Assembly: GCA_023138735.1 (NCBI GenBank)
Contig: JAGLOY010000009.1
Coordinates: 1 to 50,451 of the forward strand
From: Candidatus Aegiribacteria sp.
Lineage (GTDB): Bacteria > Fermentibacterota > Fermentibacteria > Fermentibacterales > JCC-6
Length of the DNA stretch: 50,451 bases
Reading direction: 5' to 3'
Notes under the pieces: generated by a model
Databases searched by the model: none
What the model was told of the DNA's origin: nothing
What the model saw: only the letters and a program-made list of their open reading frames with translations
Program-made: the position numbers and the translations under genes
Shown here: in pieces, positions 8,298 to 17,637 of the stretch
How the letters are laid out: the number at the start of each line of letters is the position of its first letter
Numbering within the stretch: the first letter of the stretch is position 1

Positions 8298-8651
8298 ATG
8301 AACAGAATAATACATGTCAAAATTACATCTGAAGAGCCTGATAGGATAACGGAGTTCTACCGCGAAGCTTTCAACTGGAGCGTCACCAAGTTTCCAAACC
8401 CGCCGGATGGCTGGAGAATGGACTCCGGTAAGGGTCCGGGAGTGAACTGCTCCGTTTATCGAAGCGATGATTCACCGATGGACAGGCATATTTCAATCGC
8501 CGTATCGGTTCCATCCATCGAAGATATGATAGGGAAGATTACGGCGGCGGGCGGCAGGATCATGCACGATAAGATCCATGCCTTCGGTAACAGGTACCTC
8601 TACTGCCAGGATCCTGACGGAAACGTTATCTGTCTTGTCGAATTCAGATAA
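8298..8651 (+). CDS. VOC (glyoxalase/bleomycin-resistance-like) family protein
   Basis: A 117-residue single-domain protein of the vicinal-oxygen-chelate fold. The first half has VKITSEEPDRITEFYREAFNW and the end has YLYCQDPDGNVICLVEF, the standard closing strand with the metal-ligand Glu near the C-terminus; His5-equivalent is seen in the opening strand RIIHVKI. A GAGGTGGGG ribosome site lies before the ATG. It converges on the aminopeptidase gene with 9 bases between stops. Such small VOC proteins range from lyases to resistance and regulatory proteins, so no reaction is assigned. Confidence 0.85.
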   Translation: MNRIIHVKITSEEPDRITEFYREAFNWSVTKFPNPPDGWRMDSGKGPGVNCSVYRSDDSPMDRHISIAVSVPSIEDMIGKITAAGGRIMHDKIHAFGNRYLYCQDPDGNVICLVEFR

Positions 8652-8660
8652 TCGGAGTTA

Positions 8661-9950
8661 TCAGCCGCTGATATTTACAGATCCGCTTAAATGTTCAATC
8701 AGAACCTTGATCATCGCATCATGATCCTTTGATCCAGCCGTTTCCCGCACGGAGTGCATTGAGAGCATCGGGTTCCCCACATCAACGCTTCTTACACCTG
8801 TTCTGGTGGATGTTATGGGTCCTATAGTGCTTCCGCATGGCATATCGTTCCTGCTTACGAAATACTGCACATCAACACCTGATCGATCAGCGCAGGTTCT
8901 GAAATAAGCGGATGTTACATCGCTGGAAGTGTATTTTTCCGCGGCATTCACCTTGATAACAGGGCCTCCGTTAAGAACAGGACGGCATCCCGGATCATGC
9001 TTTTCAGGATAATTAGGGTGGACAGCGTGCGCTCCATCGGCAGAAACCTGAATACTCCCAGAGAGACACCTGAAATATTCATCCCTCCCCCCTGCAAGCC
9101 GCTCCATGACCGAATCAATGAAAGTTGACCCCGCTCCGTTAAGAGTTCTCGAACCCACTTCTTCGCTGTTGAAAAGAGATACCAGCCTGGTTTCACTGCT
9201 TCCTTCTGAAGCCAGCAGGGCTTCAGTAGCCGCATGGCACATCGTCAGGTTATCGAGCCTGCCGGAAAAGATAAAGTCATCTTCCAGACCGCCGAGAGCA
9301 GCTGGCTGAGGATCCCATACTTCCATGCACCATCCTGAGACGGAATCTCTCTTCACATCCGCTGATTCGCACGCAAGTGACACTACATCCTCGAGTACCG
9401 CACCCGAGGAGGAGAATAGAAGCGGTGTATTCTTTTCAGGATTCACTTTGAAACCTTTTTTGTTAATCTCCCTCTCGATATGTATCGCCGGGGATGCCAT
9501 ACGGAAGATCGGTTTTCTGATCATGAATGGCTTTCGGGAAATAGTGTCATCTTCTCTTACGGCAAGCGTTCCGGCAAGCGAAAGGTCCCGGTCGAACCAG
9601 GTAGCCAGTATAGGGCTGCCGTACAATTCGACACCCAGTACGTTGATATTATCTGTTTTCCTGTCTGCTTCCGGCTTTATTCTGAAACCCGGGAAGTCGG
9701 TATGGGCTCCAATTATCCTGCATCCTGTTTCTTTGCAGGCTTTCGTACCTGTAATACCGGCTATAATGGATGACGATGAACGAATGGTGTAGAACCTCAC
9801 ATTTGCTCCGATCTCCCATGAATCACCCTCTTCCAGTCTTTGAAAGCCCTTCTGGTCGAGTTTCGATGCCAGATGCATGACTGCCAGCGAGGCTGTAGGC
9901 GAACTGTCAAGGAAAGAAAGAAGATCCGGTACATAACTGTCGGTTCTCAT
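8661..9950 (-). CDS. apeB: M18 family metalloaminopeptidase (aspartyl aminopeptidase-like)
   Basis: A 429-residue cytosolic zinc aminopeptidase, usual length for M18. Metal-site motifs in order: GAHTDFPGF (81-89, first zinc His83 and Asp85), SGRLDNLTMCHA (bridging Asp), FNSEEVGS (catalytic and metal Glu pair), SADGAHAVHPNYPEKHD, and the final MLSMHSVRETAGSKD carrying the last zinc His. It removes N-terminal, often acidic, residues from peptides. It is 19 bases downstream of the activase gene in the same direction, which could be co-transcription without functional link. Confidence 0.93.
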   Translation of the reverse strand: MRTDSYVPDLLSFLDSSPTASLAVMHLASKLDQKGFQRLEEGDSWEIGANVRFYTIRSSSSIIAGITGTKACKETGCRIIGAHTDFPGFRIKPEADRKTDNINVLGVELYGSPILATWFDRDLSLAGTLAVREDDTISRKPFMIRKPIFRMASPAIHIEREINKKGFKVNPEKNTPLLFSSSGAVLEDVVSLACESADVKRDSVSGWCMEVWDPQPAALGGLEDDFIFSGRLDNLTMCHAATEALLASEGSSETRLVSLFNSEEVGSRTLNGAGSTFIDSVMERLAGGRDEYFRCLSGSIQVSADGAHAVHPNYPEKHDPGCRPVLNGGPVIKVNAAEKYTSSDVTSAYFRTCADRSGVDVQYFVSRNDMPCGSTIGPITSTRTGVRSVDVGNPMLSMHSVRETAGSKDHDAMIKVLIEHLSGSVNISG

Positions 9951-9969
9951 AATTCCTGCACTTTCAGTG

Positions 9970-12900
9970 TTACTGTTCCATCATGATGGTTTCAGCGGGG
10001 TTGCTCGATACTTCCGACGACCCGACCCTGAAATTCTGCCTGACCTGGTACATGAACGCCTGAAGCCTTGCTTCGTTATCGGTGTCTTCCTGGCCGTCGA
10101 ACGCCAGGTTAAGCCAGGGAAGGTTCGTGTGTTCCTTTCTTATCTTCTTGCTTATGGCGGTCACGACCGTTCCGGGCAGACATGTGAAGGGAAAAATATT
10201 GATTGCGCCGTCTATAGCCGCTTTTTCGTTGAATGCAAGCGGAGCACCGACACATAGGATTGCTTCCCCTCCTATATTCTCTTTCATGTATGGCTGTGCT
10301 GCACTCATGATCTCTTCAGGTTCCAGACCGGGACGATCCGCGAGGATGCCAGCAAATGGAGCTTCCAGTTTCTTTCGAATCCTCTTCATGATCTTCATTC
10401 TTGAGTATCCCTTGATAAGGTCAACCAGATGTCTTCTGTCCTTGGATTTATTTATGAAGGAATGATTTACGTATTCGAACCACTCCATCAGAGGGGTATA
10501 AAGAACCTCCCCGCCCAGAGCTTCGATACGAAGGTCCGTATAGGAGTGCGCGAAGGAATCGTTCCTTACATAAATCTCACCGAACATCAGTATCAGAGGT
10601 TTTGGAACATCTTTTCTTTTAATACTCATGAATTCAGATGCCGCTTCCTCAAGTACCGGAATCAGAGACCCTCCGCTGCGCATGGCTTCGGCAGTTGCAG
10701 CAAGGTACTTATCCAGCACTATATCAGCCGATCCTGCTTCAAGTTCGTAGGGGCGGACTCTGTAAAGCGCGCTTTTCAGAACATCGCCGGCTACGGCAGC
10801 CCTGAGCATATCCATCTGGAATCCAACTGTAGAGAGCTCCTTGACGGATGTGTATGAATCGCTGGAAGTTGCTGTAATTATGGGGACATCTTCGTAACCC
10901 AGTCTGTCAAGAAGTATCCGGTGATAACTGCAGTACTGGCCGAAGCGGCAGGGTCCTGATGCGGTGCCGATGAAGAAAGCTGTTTTGGACGGATCGTTAT
11001 CTCTTAAAACGGAAAGCATATTTCCTGCGGTTATGATCGCCGGGTAGCATTCCTTGCCGGTTGTTACGGAGCGGCCCAATGCAACAGAATCCCTGTTTGT
11101 AGCAGGAATCTGGGCGACTTTAGCACCATGCTTGGCAGCTGCAGCTATAGCTATCCAGGTGGCATCTCCAAGCCAGGGGATCCAGACAGTCCTGTCGTCG
11201 ATATCGATGTTCCTGTTTCCGAGCTGTTGCTGGAAAGGAGAAGTTCCATGATCTCTTCTTCCTTTGATAGCGTCCATGAAGGCTTCACATCTCGTGATTA
11301 CTCCTGCATCGGCAGCATGTTCATCGATCTCTATGGTCAGCATCGGTTTGGAGCCCATAATTCTTGATACTTCGTGCTGAATGAAAGAATCCGGACCGCA
11401 GCCGAAATTGGTAATGTAGACACCGTTTAGCCTCGGGTCTTCCCTGATGGCAAGTGCTGCCGCTATTATTCTCTGACCGTACTGCCAGTACATATTCCTG
11501 TGCAGCTCCGCAGCACGCTTCAGGGGAAGCTCCAGAAAGTCCGTTGGAATCACCGATGCACCCAGTTTTGCCAGTTTGTCAGGAAGACCAACGTTAACTG
11601 CAGGGTCAGCTCCGTTGTATGGCCTGCTGATTATTATAAAAGCAGCCTGATCTTCCCTGATTCCTGCAAGTGCCCTTCTGCCTGCATTAAGGAGGGATTC
11701 TCTGAACCGTAGATGAGCTCTTTTAGCTTCTGCAGCGGCTTTTTTAGCGGTAGCTGTATTTACATCCAGTCCGGCGGTCATTTCCAGCAGACCGTTCATC
11801 CATTCCCTTCCACCAAGGGAGAAATCAAGCACGGGACTGATAGTTATGATATTCTCCTCGGCGGAAAGACCAAGACCGGAGTCGATGATATAAGGTGAAG
11901 CTTCAATATAGGGACAGTTATAAGATTCCGTGAAATCACCATTAGGAAATGATCTGAGTATGGAAGGAAGGAACAGATAATCTATATCCTTCTCGAGGAG
12001 GTCCATAACATGTCCGTGGGCCAGCTTGACCGGGAAACATGTCTCTGCTGCTACGCTTTCAACACCGGAATGTATGAGGCTGCTGGTCGATGTTCCGGAT
12101 ATTATCACATCAAAACCACACTTCTCAAAAAACGTCCTGAAGAAGGGGAAAAATTCCCAGAACCATAAAGCCCTTGGTATTCCGACAACCTGTTTTTTTT
12201 CTGAAACAGTTCCGGTGTAACCCTCCAGGAGGAGCTTCTCTCTTTCCTTGAACCAGTTCGATCCAGGGTCAATCTGGTGGGAATGAGTACTTTCGGTTTC
12301 GTATTTCTCGCATCTTCCTCCATAGAAAAGGTTTTGTCCGTTCTGGAGAAGAACGCTATGTATCTCGCAGCGATTTGGGCATTCTTCGCACACGAAAGTA
12401 TCCTGGCTGTACTTCTCATCTGCAAGCTTGAAGCCTTTGAAATTTGAAGGACCCGGGGGTTTCTCCTCTTTTGCCAGCAGGGCAACGCCAATAGCTCCAG
12501 TTACATGGTGATTCCGGGGGATTATCACTTCTCTATCCGACAGAACAGCGTTGAATGCAGCGGTCACACCGGTATTGAAAGCTGTCCCGCCCTGGAAGAA
12601 TATGCGGTTGCCTATTCTCTTCTCTCCAACAACTCTATGAAGATAGTTTTTAACAATCGAATATGATAAACCAGCAACAATATCCTCCACTGAAGCGCCA
12701 TCTGCCTGTTGAGAAAAGACGTCGCTTTCCATAAATACCGTGCAGCGTTCCCCGAGACCGCAAGGAGTTGTTGAGCCGATAGCAAGAGGTCCGAATTCCC
12801 TGATATCCAGGCCGAGTTTTTCCGCCTGTTCTTCAAGGAATGAACCAGTCCCCGCGGCGCAGACTTTGTTCATTTCAAAGTCTACTACTCTCCCGTTCTC

Positions 12901-14163
12901 AAGAGATATGTATTTCGAATCCTGGCCGCCTATCTCGAATATTGTGTCGACCTCAGGATCTATTTCCACCGCAGCTCTGGCCTGGGCGGTTATCTCATTT
13001 CTAACTACATCGGCACCCGTAAAATCACCTGTCATATACCGACCGGAACCGGTAGTTCCTGCGCCTAAAACCTTTCTGTCCATGCCCAATGTATGGGATA
13101 GTCTTGAAAGGCCGTTTTTCACCGCTTCCAGCGGCCTGCCGGCAGTCATCAGATATTCGGAGGCAAGGAGTTCTCCGGAAGTTTCACCTATAGCTACCAG
13201 ATTTGTGCTTATAGACCCGACATCGATGCCTAACCAGACAGGTTCGTTTGTGTTTTCAGATATTGCCCGGGGCACGGGGTGAGATATCGAGTAATTTTTG
13301 AGAGGATACAGAGTGCTTTCTTCTCCGTTTCCTTTTTCAACATTGAGAAGTCTGCGCGAAAAATGGCTGTCGATAATGCTGTATTTGCCCTCATCCGCTG
13401 CCAGTGCTGCACCTGCGGCTGTAAGGCACCTGAAATTATCCGGGATGATAAGATCGGAGAATTCACTGCCGAGAACCTCACGAAAGGCATTTACCATTCC
13501 AAGGTTTGCGGCTACTCCGCCCACAAAAGCGACTGGAGGACGGAAATCCCTTCCAGAGGCTATGGAACTTTTGAAATTTCTAGCTACAGCGAAGCAGAGA
13601 CCGGCAACTATGTGGGATACCGGTGTACCTATCTGCTGGAGGTGTATCATATCCGATTTCGCGAATACGCTGCATCGCCCAGCTATTCTTGGGGGATGGG
13701 TGCATTGAATGGCCAGCTCGCCGAGTTCTTCGGTTTCAAGCCCAAGCCTTGAAGCCTGCTGGTCTAAGAATGAACCCGTACCGGCTGCACAGACTGAATT
13801 CATGGAAAAATCATCAAAGACCAATCCATCGGAAGTCTGGCGGAACAGAAGCAGCTTGGAATCCTGGCCGCCCATTTCGATAACCGATTTTGCCCCGGGG
13901 CAGTAAAGCGGAATAGAGGCTGCAAGGGCAACTACTTCATTGATGATATCGCAACCTGCTGCCAGGGCTGCGCTCCTGGCCGCGCTGCCTGTGAAAGAGG
14001 CCTGACTTCCCTCCCAGCCGTCAAGATCGGAAAGGATGGCCACCAGGGAATCAACAGGCTTCCCGTGGTGCCTTCTGTACATGGCGGAGATAATGGTTCT
14101 TCCCTCCATGAGTACGACCTTCGTACTCACGGATCCCATATCGATGCCGATCCTTTTACTCAT
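9970..14163 (-). CDS. Giant acyl-CoA dehydratase activase-related protein (tandem BadF/HgdC ATPases + DUF2229 + HgdB-like region)
   Basis: A 1397-residue cytosolic protein. Residues 1-265 and 308-565 are two copies of the BadF/BadG/BcrA/BcrD (HgdC) ATPase: each has GIDxGSxST, GGQDSK and VCAAGTGSFL. The [4Fe-4S] cluster cysteines appear in both copies with the same 39-residue spacing as in HgdC (Cys125/Cys164 and Cys435/Cys474). A Cys cluster follows (592, 595, 599, 618), then a DUF2229-like domain starting at VVGIPRALWFWEFFPFF, and a C-terminal part resembling the HgdB/HgdA-like dehydratase subunits. In the known two-component system the activase drives one electron into the dehydratase with ATP. 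One-polypeptide versions of about this size are widespread in anaerobes but lack an agreed function. Gene end lies 19 bases before apeB. Confidence 0.9.
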   Translation of the reverse strand: MSKRIGIDMGSVSTKVVLMEGRTIISAMYRRHHGKPVDSLVAILSDLDGWEGSQASFTGSAARSAALAAGCDIINEVVALAASIPLYCPGAKSVIEMGGQDSKLLLFRQTSDGLVFDDFSMNSVCAAGTGSFLDQQASRLGLETEELGELAIQCTHPPRIAGRCSVFAKSDMIHLQQIGTPVSHIVAGLCFAVARNFKSSIASGRDFRPPVAFVGGVAANLGMVNAFREVLGSEFSDLIIPDNFRCLTAAGAALAADEGKYSIIDSHFSRRLLNVEKGNGEESTLYPLKNYSISHPVPRAISENTNEPVWLGIDVGSISTNLVAIGETSGELLASEYLMTAGRPLEAVKNGLSRLSHTLGMDRKVLGAGTTGSGRYMTGDFTGADVVRNEITAQARAAVEIDPEVDTIFEIGGQDSKYISLENGRVVDFEMNKVCAAGTGSFLEEQAEKLGLDIREFGPLAIGSTTPCGLGERCTVFMESDVFSQQADGASVEDIVAGLSYSIVKNYLHRVVGEKRIGNRIFFQGGTAFNTGVTAAFNAVLSDREVIIPRNHHVTGAIGVALLAKEEKPPGPSNFKGFKLADEKYSQDTFVCEECPNRCEIHSVLLQNGQNLFYGGRCEKYETESTHSHQIDPGSNWFKEREKLLLEGYTGTVSEKKQVVGIPRALWFWEFFPFFRTFFEKCGFDVIISGTSTSSLIHSGVESVAAETCFPVKLAHGHVMDLLEKDIDYLFLPSILRSFPNGDFTESYNCPYIEASPYIIDSGLGLSAEENIITISPVLDFSLGGREWMNGLLEMTAGLDVNTATAKKAAAEAKRAHLRFRESLLNAGRRALAGIREDQAAFIIISRPYNGADPAVNVGLPDKLAKLGASVIPTDFLELPLKRAAELHRNMYWQYGQRIIAAALAIREDPRLNGVYITNFGCGPDSFIQHEVSRIMGSKPMLTIEIDEHAADAGVITRCEAFMDAIKGRRDHGTSPFQQQLGNRNIDIDDRTVWIPWLGDATWIAIAAAAKHGAKVAQIPATNRDSVALGRSVTTGKECYPAIITAGNMLSVLRDNDPSKTAFFIGTASGPCRFGQYCSYHRILLDRLGYEDVPIITATSSDSYTSVKELSTVGFQMDMLRAAVAGDVLKSALYRVRPYELEAGSADIVLDKYLAATAEAMRSGGSLIPVLEEAASEFMSIKRKDVPKPLILMFGEIYVRNDSFAHSYTDLRIEALGGEVLYTPLMEWFEYVNHSFINKSKDRRHLVDLIKGYSRMKIMKRIRKKLEAPFAGILADRPGLEPEEIMSAAQPYMKENIGGEAILCVGAPLAFNEKAAIDGAINIFPFTCLPGTVVTAISKKIRKEHTNLPWLNLAFDGQEDTDNEARLQAFMYQVRQNFRVGSSEVSSNPAETIMMEQ

Positions 14164-14399
14164 ATAAAATCTATCCTTCTTGAAAGATATCTGCCGCAGT
14201 TAATACCAAGATAATCACATCATTCCTGAGAAGTGATAGATCTCTCGAATTGCGGTTACAATGATCAGAGTTCGCTGCAATTGCTATTTACAAACCAACC
14301 ATCCTGTTTCCTGTAATATATGGGTACCATCAAGTATTCAGATGTTTCGGATGGAAGTTCCTATCAGTGTATTCAGTTCGAGACACGTTAATAAGGGTG
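14164..14399. other. 236-bp intergenic region, no feature recognised
   Basis: This lies upstream of the activase gene and downstream of the nitroreductase gene, both minus strand. No tRNA, riboswitch, long hairpin or convincing -35/-10 pair was found. It must hold the activase promoter unless that gene is read through from 15.4 kb. Confidence 0.4.
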
Positions 14400-15428
14400 T
14401 TATACCTTACCTAGCGGCATTATATAGAGAGGCACTTCTGCCCTGGTCATCCGGATCACCTGCTTCAAAGCCAGATCGCTGAAGGCTCCGATGGCGCATG
14501 TTCCGATCTCTAAAGCGTAAGCCTGAAGGTATACATTCTCGGCCGAATGACCGAGATCCATGCACACATAACGTTCCCGGCCGCGATCTCCGTATATCTC
14601 CGTACACCTTTCGAAAACAGCCGAATACACGATCGCTGCCGCTGCTGTCTCGAAATGCAGCTGATTGAACCCCGCATTGCTGAATTCCTCCCAGCAGTTC
14701 TCGTCTGCTATTTGCACGAGCTCATGGGTCTCGGATTTGTACCAGTAGATCCCTGGATCCAGATCAGTCACGTTTCGAGCCACCAGATATAGCTCCAGTG
14801 GGTACAATGCCCCAGCCGAAGGAGCTGTTCTGAGGCCGCCACGCAGGAAATCCGGTGCGTTCTCGACCGTGTAGCTCAGCCCATAGGCAGACCAAAGGAG
14901 CTGCGAAACCTCGGCGATGGTCAATGGTAAGTCCGCGTAGGAACGAACAGATCGCCGATTCTGCATGGCCTCCTCCAGCGACACATCACTTGATAACCGG
15001 GGCTGAGGTAATACGACCAGCGGTCCCTCCGGATGATCTTCCGGTAATGAAGCCAAAAGGGAGTCCGCTCTTACTTCCATCGATGCAATCAATGAAAACC
15101 AACGATTATCCGAGTGGAGGTTTAGAAGATCCATGTCTTCCTCGAGCCACTGTGTTTCGATAAGATTGCTGTTGAACGCTATTTCGAGATAAATGAACGC
15201 CAGATCGGAGTTCTCGCAAAGGGCGGCTGCGCAAGCAGCGTTATACAAATCAAAGGTATTGCCCTCTTCGGTCTGAAAAGCTTGCTGGTACAGCTCAAGT
15301 GCAACTTGATAATCCGAGGCCAATAGGCTGTTTGAGGCTTCCATTACGAGCTGGTCATACTCCTGAGCAAATACAGCCGTAGAAAAGCATAAGATCAGAG
15401 CGAAAAAAGAAACGACCTTGTTTATCAT
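14400..15428 (-). CDS. Exported SagB/ThcOx-type nitroreductase with N-terminal TPR-like region
   Basis: A 342-residue protein with a clear Sec signal (residues 1-21, cleavage likely after AVFA), a helical TPR-like stretch (about 22-115, with DYQVALELYQQAF and FDLYNAACAAAL), and a flavin-dependent nitroreductase domain (about 130-342). The latter has NRRSVRSYADLPLT, RTAPSAGALYPLELY, the segment VCMDLGHSAENVYLQA and the ending PLYIMPLGK, all typical of the SagB-type branch, which oxidises azolines in peptide natural products. No cyclodehydratase or precursor peptide gene is nearby, and secretion is unusual for an FMN enzyme. Start ATG has GGAGAAA upstream. It diverges from the phosphodiesterase operon. 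Confidence 0.85.
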   Translation of the reverse strand: MINKVVSFFALILCFSTAVFAQEYDQLVMEASNSLLASDYQVALELYQQAFQTEEGNTFDLYNAACAAALCENSDLAFIYLEIAFNSNLIETQWLEEDMDLLNLHSDNRWFSLIASMEVRADSLLASLPEDHPEGPLVVLPQPRLSSDVSLEEAMQNRRSVRSYADLPLTIAEVSQLLWSAYGLSYTVENAPDFLRGGLRTAPSAGALYPLELYLVARNVTDLDPGIYWYKSETHELVQIADENCWEEFSNAGFNQLHFETAAAAIVYSAVFERCTEIYGDRGRERYVCMDLGHSAENVYLQAYALEIGTCAIGAFSDLALKQVIRMTRAEVPLYIMPLGKV

Positions 15429-15486
15429 CGGAATTTCTCCTTTTCAAAGTGAGCAGGTATTTTCAAGAATATACGTACAGGAATAT

Positions 15487-17637
15487 ATGCAAGTTATATT
15501 AGGCTGGATTGAAATTGACGATACAGTAATACTTGGCAATATTTTTTCTAGAAGGCACAGGAGGATAACTATCGTTGCAAAGTACCGGGTAACCGGCAGG
15601 AACCGGTTTCCTTTTTTCATCTTAATCCTACTGCTGTATACTGCTTCGGCAACGGCTTACGTTGGTCCGGGTGCGGGTTTCGGGATAGTCACCTCTTTCC
15701 TTGTGTTCCTTAACGCCATCATCGTTTCATTGTTTTCTGCACTCATATGGCCGGTAACCGTCTTGATTAAGCTGCAGAGGAGAAGAAGAAGAGAGCATCG
15801 AAGAACCGCGAAAAGGGTTGTAATTCTCGGGCTTGATGGTCTTTCTCCTGATATAGCGGAGAAAATGATGGCAGATGGTGAAATGCCTGTCCTTAATAAA
15901 CTGCGGGAAGAGGGTACATTTTCCAGGCTATCCACAACATGCCCCGGTATTTCACCGGTTGCATGGTCTTCTTTTCAGACGGGCGTCAATCCGGGGAAAC
16001 ACGGTATCTTCGACTTTCTGGCGCCGGACAGGAAGAGGTATCTTGCTAAACTCTCATCGGTTCAAAGCGGAACAGCTCCCTCCCGAACTTGTCTCGGGCC
16101 GTTCAGAAGAACTAATATGAAACCATTCGTTAAGCTGCTTCGGAAAAGTAGACCCTTCTGGAGTCTGCTGAAAAGATACGGTATCAGATCCGCTGTCCTC
16201 AGGGTTCCCATAACGTATCCCCCCGAGCCGCTCGATGGCCATCTGCTCAGCGGTATGTGTGTCCCCGACCTGCGCGGCACTCAGGGCAGCTACACAATAT
16301 TCACAGAAGAAGAACCTCAAGAAGCGGTTACAGGGGGTATATGGCGGAGACTTCAGAAACAGGGTAAGAACAGGTGGAGAGCTGAACTGCCCGGTCCCCA
16401 AAACATTGAAGGTGAATATGCTTCTGTAACAATAGAACTTGATATTTCGGGAGAGTCAGCTGTCCTTCATATCGGCAAAGAAAAGCTGAAGCTTAAGAAA
16501 GGTCTTCTTTCGGACTGGTTTGAACTGCGTTTCCGATCGGATAGAAGAAAAGTAAGAGGTATATCGAAATTCTGTTTAACGGAAGACAGTATTGGAAAAC
16601 CGCTCCTCTACTCCACTGCGGTACATGTTGATCCCTTATTCCCTTCTGTTCCGATTTCCCATCCTGTTCATTATTCAAAGTATTTAGCCGGTCTGTACGG
16701 ACCCTATGCAACCCTTGGACTGGCTGAGGATACGTGGGCATTGAACAACGGGGCAGTTTCGGAAGAGACATTTCTGGAACAGGCCTGGTCCATTTTTAAA
16801 GAAAGAAAGAATATGTTCTTCGATGCACTGGAACGAACACATGACGGTCTTATCGTTTGCGTCTTTGATACGTCAGATAGAATACAGCACATGTTCTGGG
16901 GTAAAGGTTCAGCGCAAGGTTCCCCAATCAATGAAATGTATAGGAGAATGGATTCACTCATTGGAGAGACAGCGGAGAAGCTTGGGAGAAAGGACATGCT
17001 GATAGTAATGTCCGACCACGGTTTCACATCCTTTCATACATGTGTCGATTTTAATAGATGGCTTCTGGAGAACGATTATCTTTTCCTTGAAGATGGTGTT
17101 GAAACTGTTGACACATCGTTCAAAGGTGTTGATTGGTCAAGAACCAGAGCGTGGTCAATGGGGCTGGCTGGTATAATGCTGAACCTCAGAGGTCGGGAAG
17201 GAAAAGGCATAGTAGAACCCGGCAGCGAGGCTGTTTCGCTCCTTTGCGAGATATCTGGTAAGCTTCTGAAGCTTGAGAATACAAACGGTGAAAGGGTTAT
17301 CAGCTCTGTTTACCAGTCAAAAAGCGTATACACCGGACCTTACGTATCTCTCGGACCTGATCTTGTAATCGGTACCGAGAGAGGTTTCAGATCCAGCTGG
17401 AGCAGTGTTACAGGCGGTATTGGAAAAGAAGTTCTCTACCGGAACGAAAGAAACTGGAATGGTGATCACTGTCACGATCACAGGCTTGTTCCGGGTACGT
17501 TAGCTTCAAATATCAAACTGAAAACTGAAAATGCGACGATCCTTGATATCGCTCCAACTGTGCTGAGGGCTCTTGGTGTTGCTGCTCCGGGATATATGGA
17601 AGGTAAATCCCTTATTCAGGAAGGTGCGAAACAATGA
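15487..17637 (+). CDS. Membrane-anchored type I phosphodiesterase / alkaline-phosphatase-superfamily protein (first of pair)
   Basis: The protein has an N-terminal hydrophobic segment ending in TASATAYVGPGAGFGI, a second membrane segment and a strongly basic stop (LQRRRRREHRR), then a large phosphodiesterase domain beginning VVILGLDGLSPDIAEKMM. Metal and active-site motifs are LGLDGLSP, SPVAWSSFQTGVNPGKHGIFDF-type nucleophile region (written here in two parts: SPVAWSSFQTG and NPGKHGIFDF), VMSDHGFTSF, and the closing LDIAPTVLRALG. The family acts on phosphodiesters or phosphonates at the membrane. Start is uncertain: TTG 15418 lies inside the divergent gene, ATG 15487 has a weak AGGA, and a perfect AGGAGG at 15559-15564 precedes an in-frame ATC at 15571. 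Stop overlaps the next gene by 4 bases. Confidence 0.85.
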   Translation: MQVILGWIEIDDTVILGNIFSRRHRRITIVAKYRVTGRNRFPFFILILLLYTASATAYVGPGAGFGIVTSFLVFLNAIIVSLFSALIWPVTVLIKLQRRRRREHRRTAKRVVILGLDGLSPDIAEKMMADGEMPVLNKLREEGTFSRLSTTCPGISPVAWSSFQTGVNPGKHGIFDFLAPDRKRYLAKLSSVQSGTAPSRTCLGPFRRTNMKPFVKLLRKSRPFWSLLKRYGIRSAVLRVPITYPPEPLDGHLLSGMCVPDLRGTQGSYTIFTEEEPQEAVTGGIWRRLQKQGKNRWRAELPGPQNIEGEYASVTIELDISGESAVLHIGKEKLKLKKGLLSDWFELRFRSDRRKVRGISKFCLTEDSIGKPLLYSTAVHVDPLFPSVPISHPVHYSKYLAGLYGPYATLGLAEDTWALNNGAVSEETFLEQAWSIFKERKNMFFDALERTHDGLIVCVFDTSDRIQHMFWGKGSAQGSPINEMYRRMDSLIGETAEKLGRKDMLIVMSDHGFTSFHTCVDFNRWLLENDYLFLEDGVETVDTSFKGVDWSRTRAWSMGLAGIMLNLRGREGKGIVEPGSEAVSLLCEISGKLLKLENTNGERVISSVYQSKSVYTGPYVSLGPDLVIGTERGFRSSWSSVTGGIGKEVLYRNERNWNGDHCHDHRLVPGTLASNIKLKTENATILDIAPTVLRALGVAAPGYMEGKSLIQEGAKQ
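15515..15542 (+). promoter_or_regulatory. Possible promoter for the phosphodiesterase operon
   Basis: TTGACG (15515-15520) and CAATAT (15537-15542) are 16 bases apart; the -10 match is weak. If real, the transcript would start near 15550, after the ATG at 15487, which would force a start near the AGGAGG at 15559. Low confidence. Confidence 0.25.

Noticed and set aside
14164..14399. Possible small RNA or tRNA in the largest plain gap
   Set aside because: No cloverleaf, TTCGANNC arm in the right setting, or strong hairpin could be found.
15418..15486. Longer N-terminus for the first phosphodiesterase from TTG 15418
   Set aside because: It begins inside the divergent nitroreductase gene and has no ribosome site; the added residues are not signal-like.
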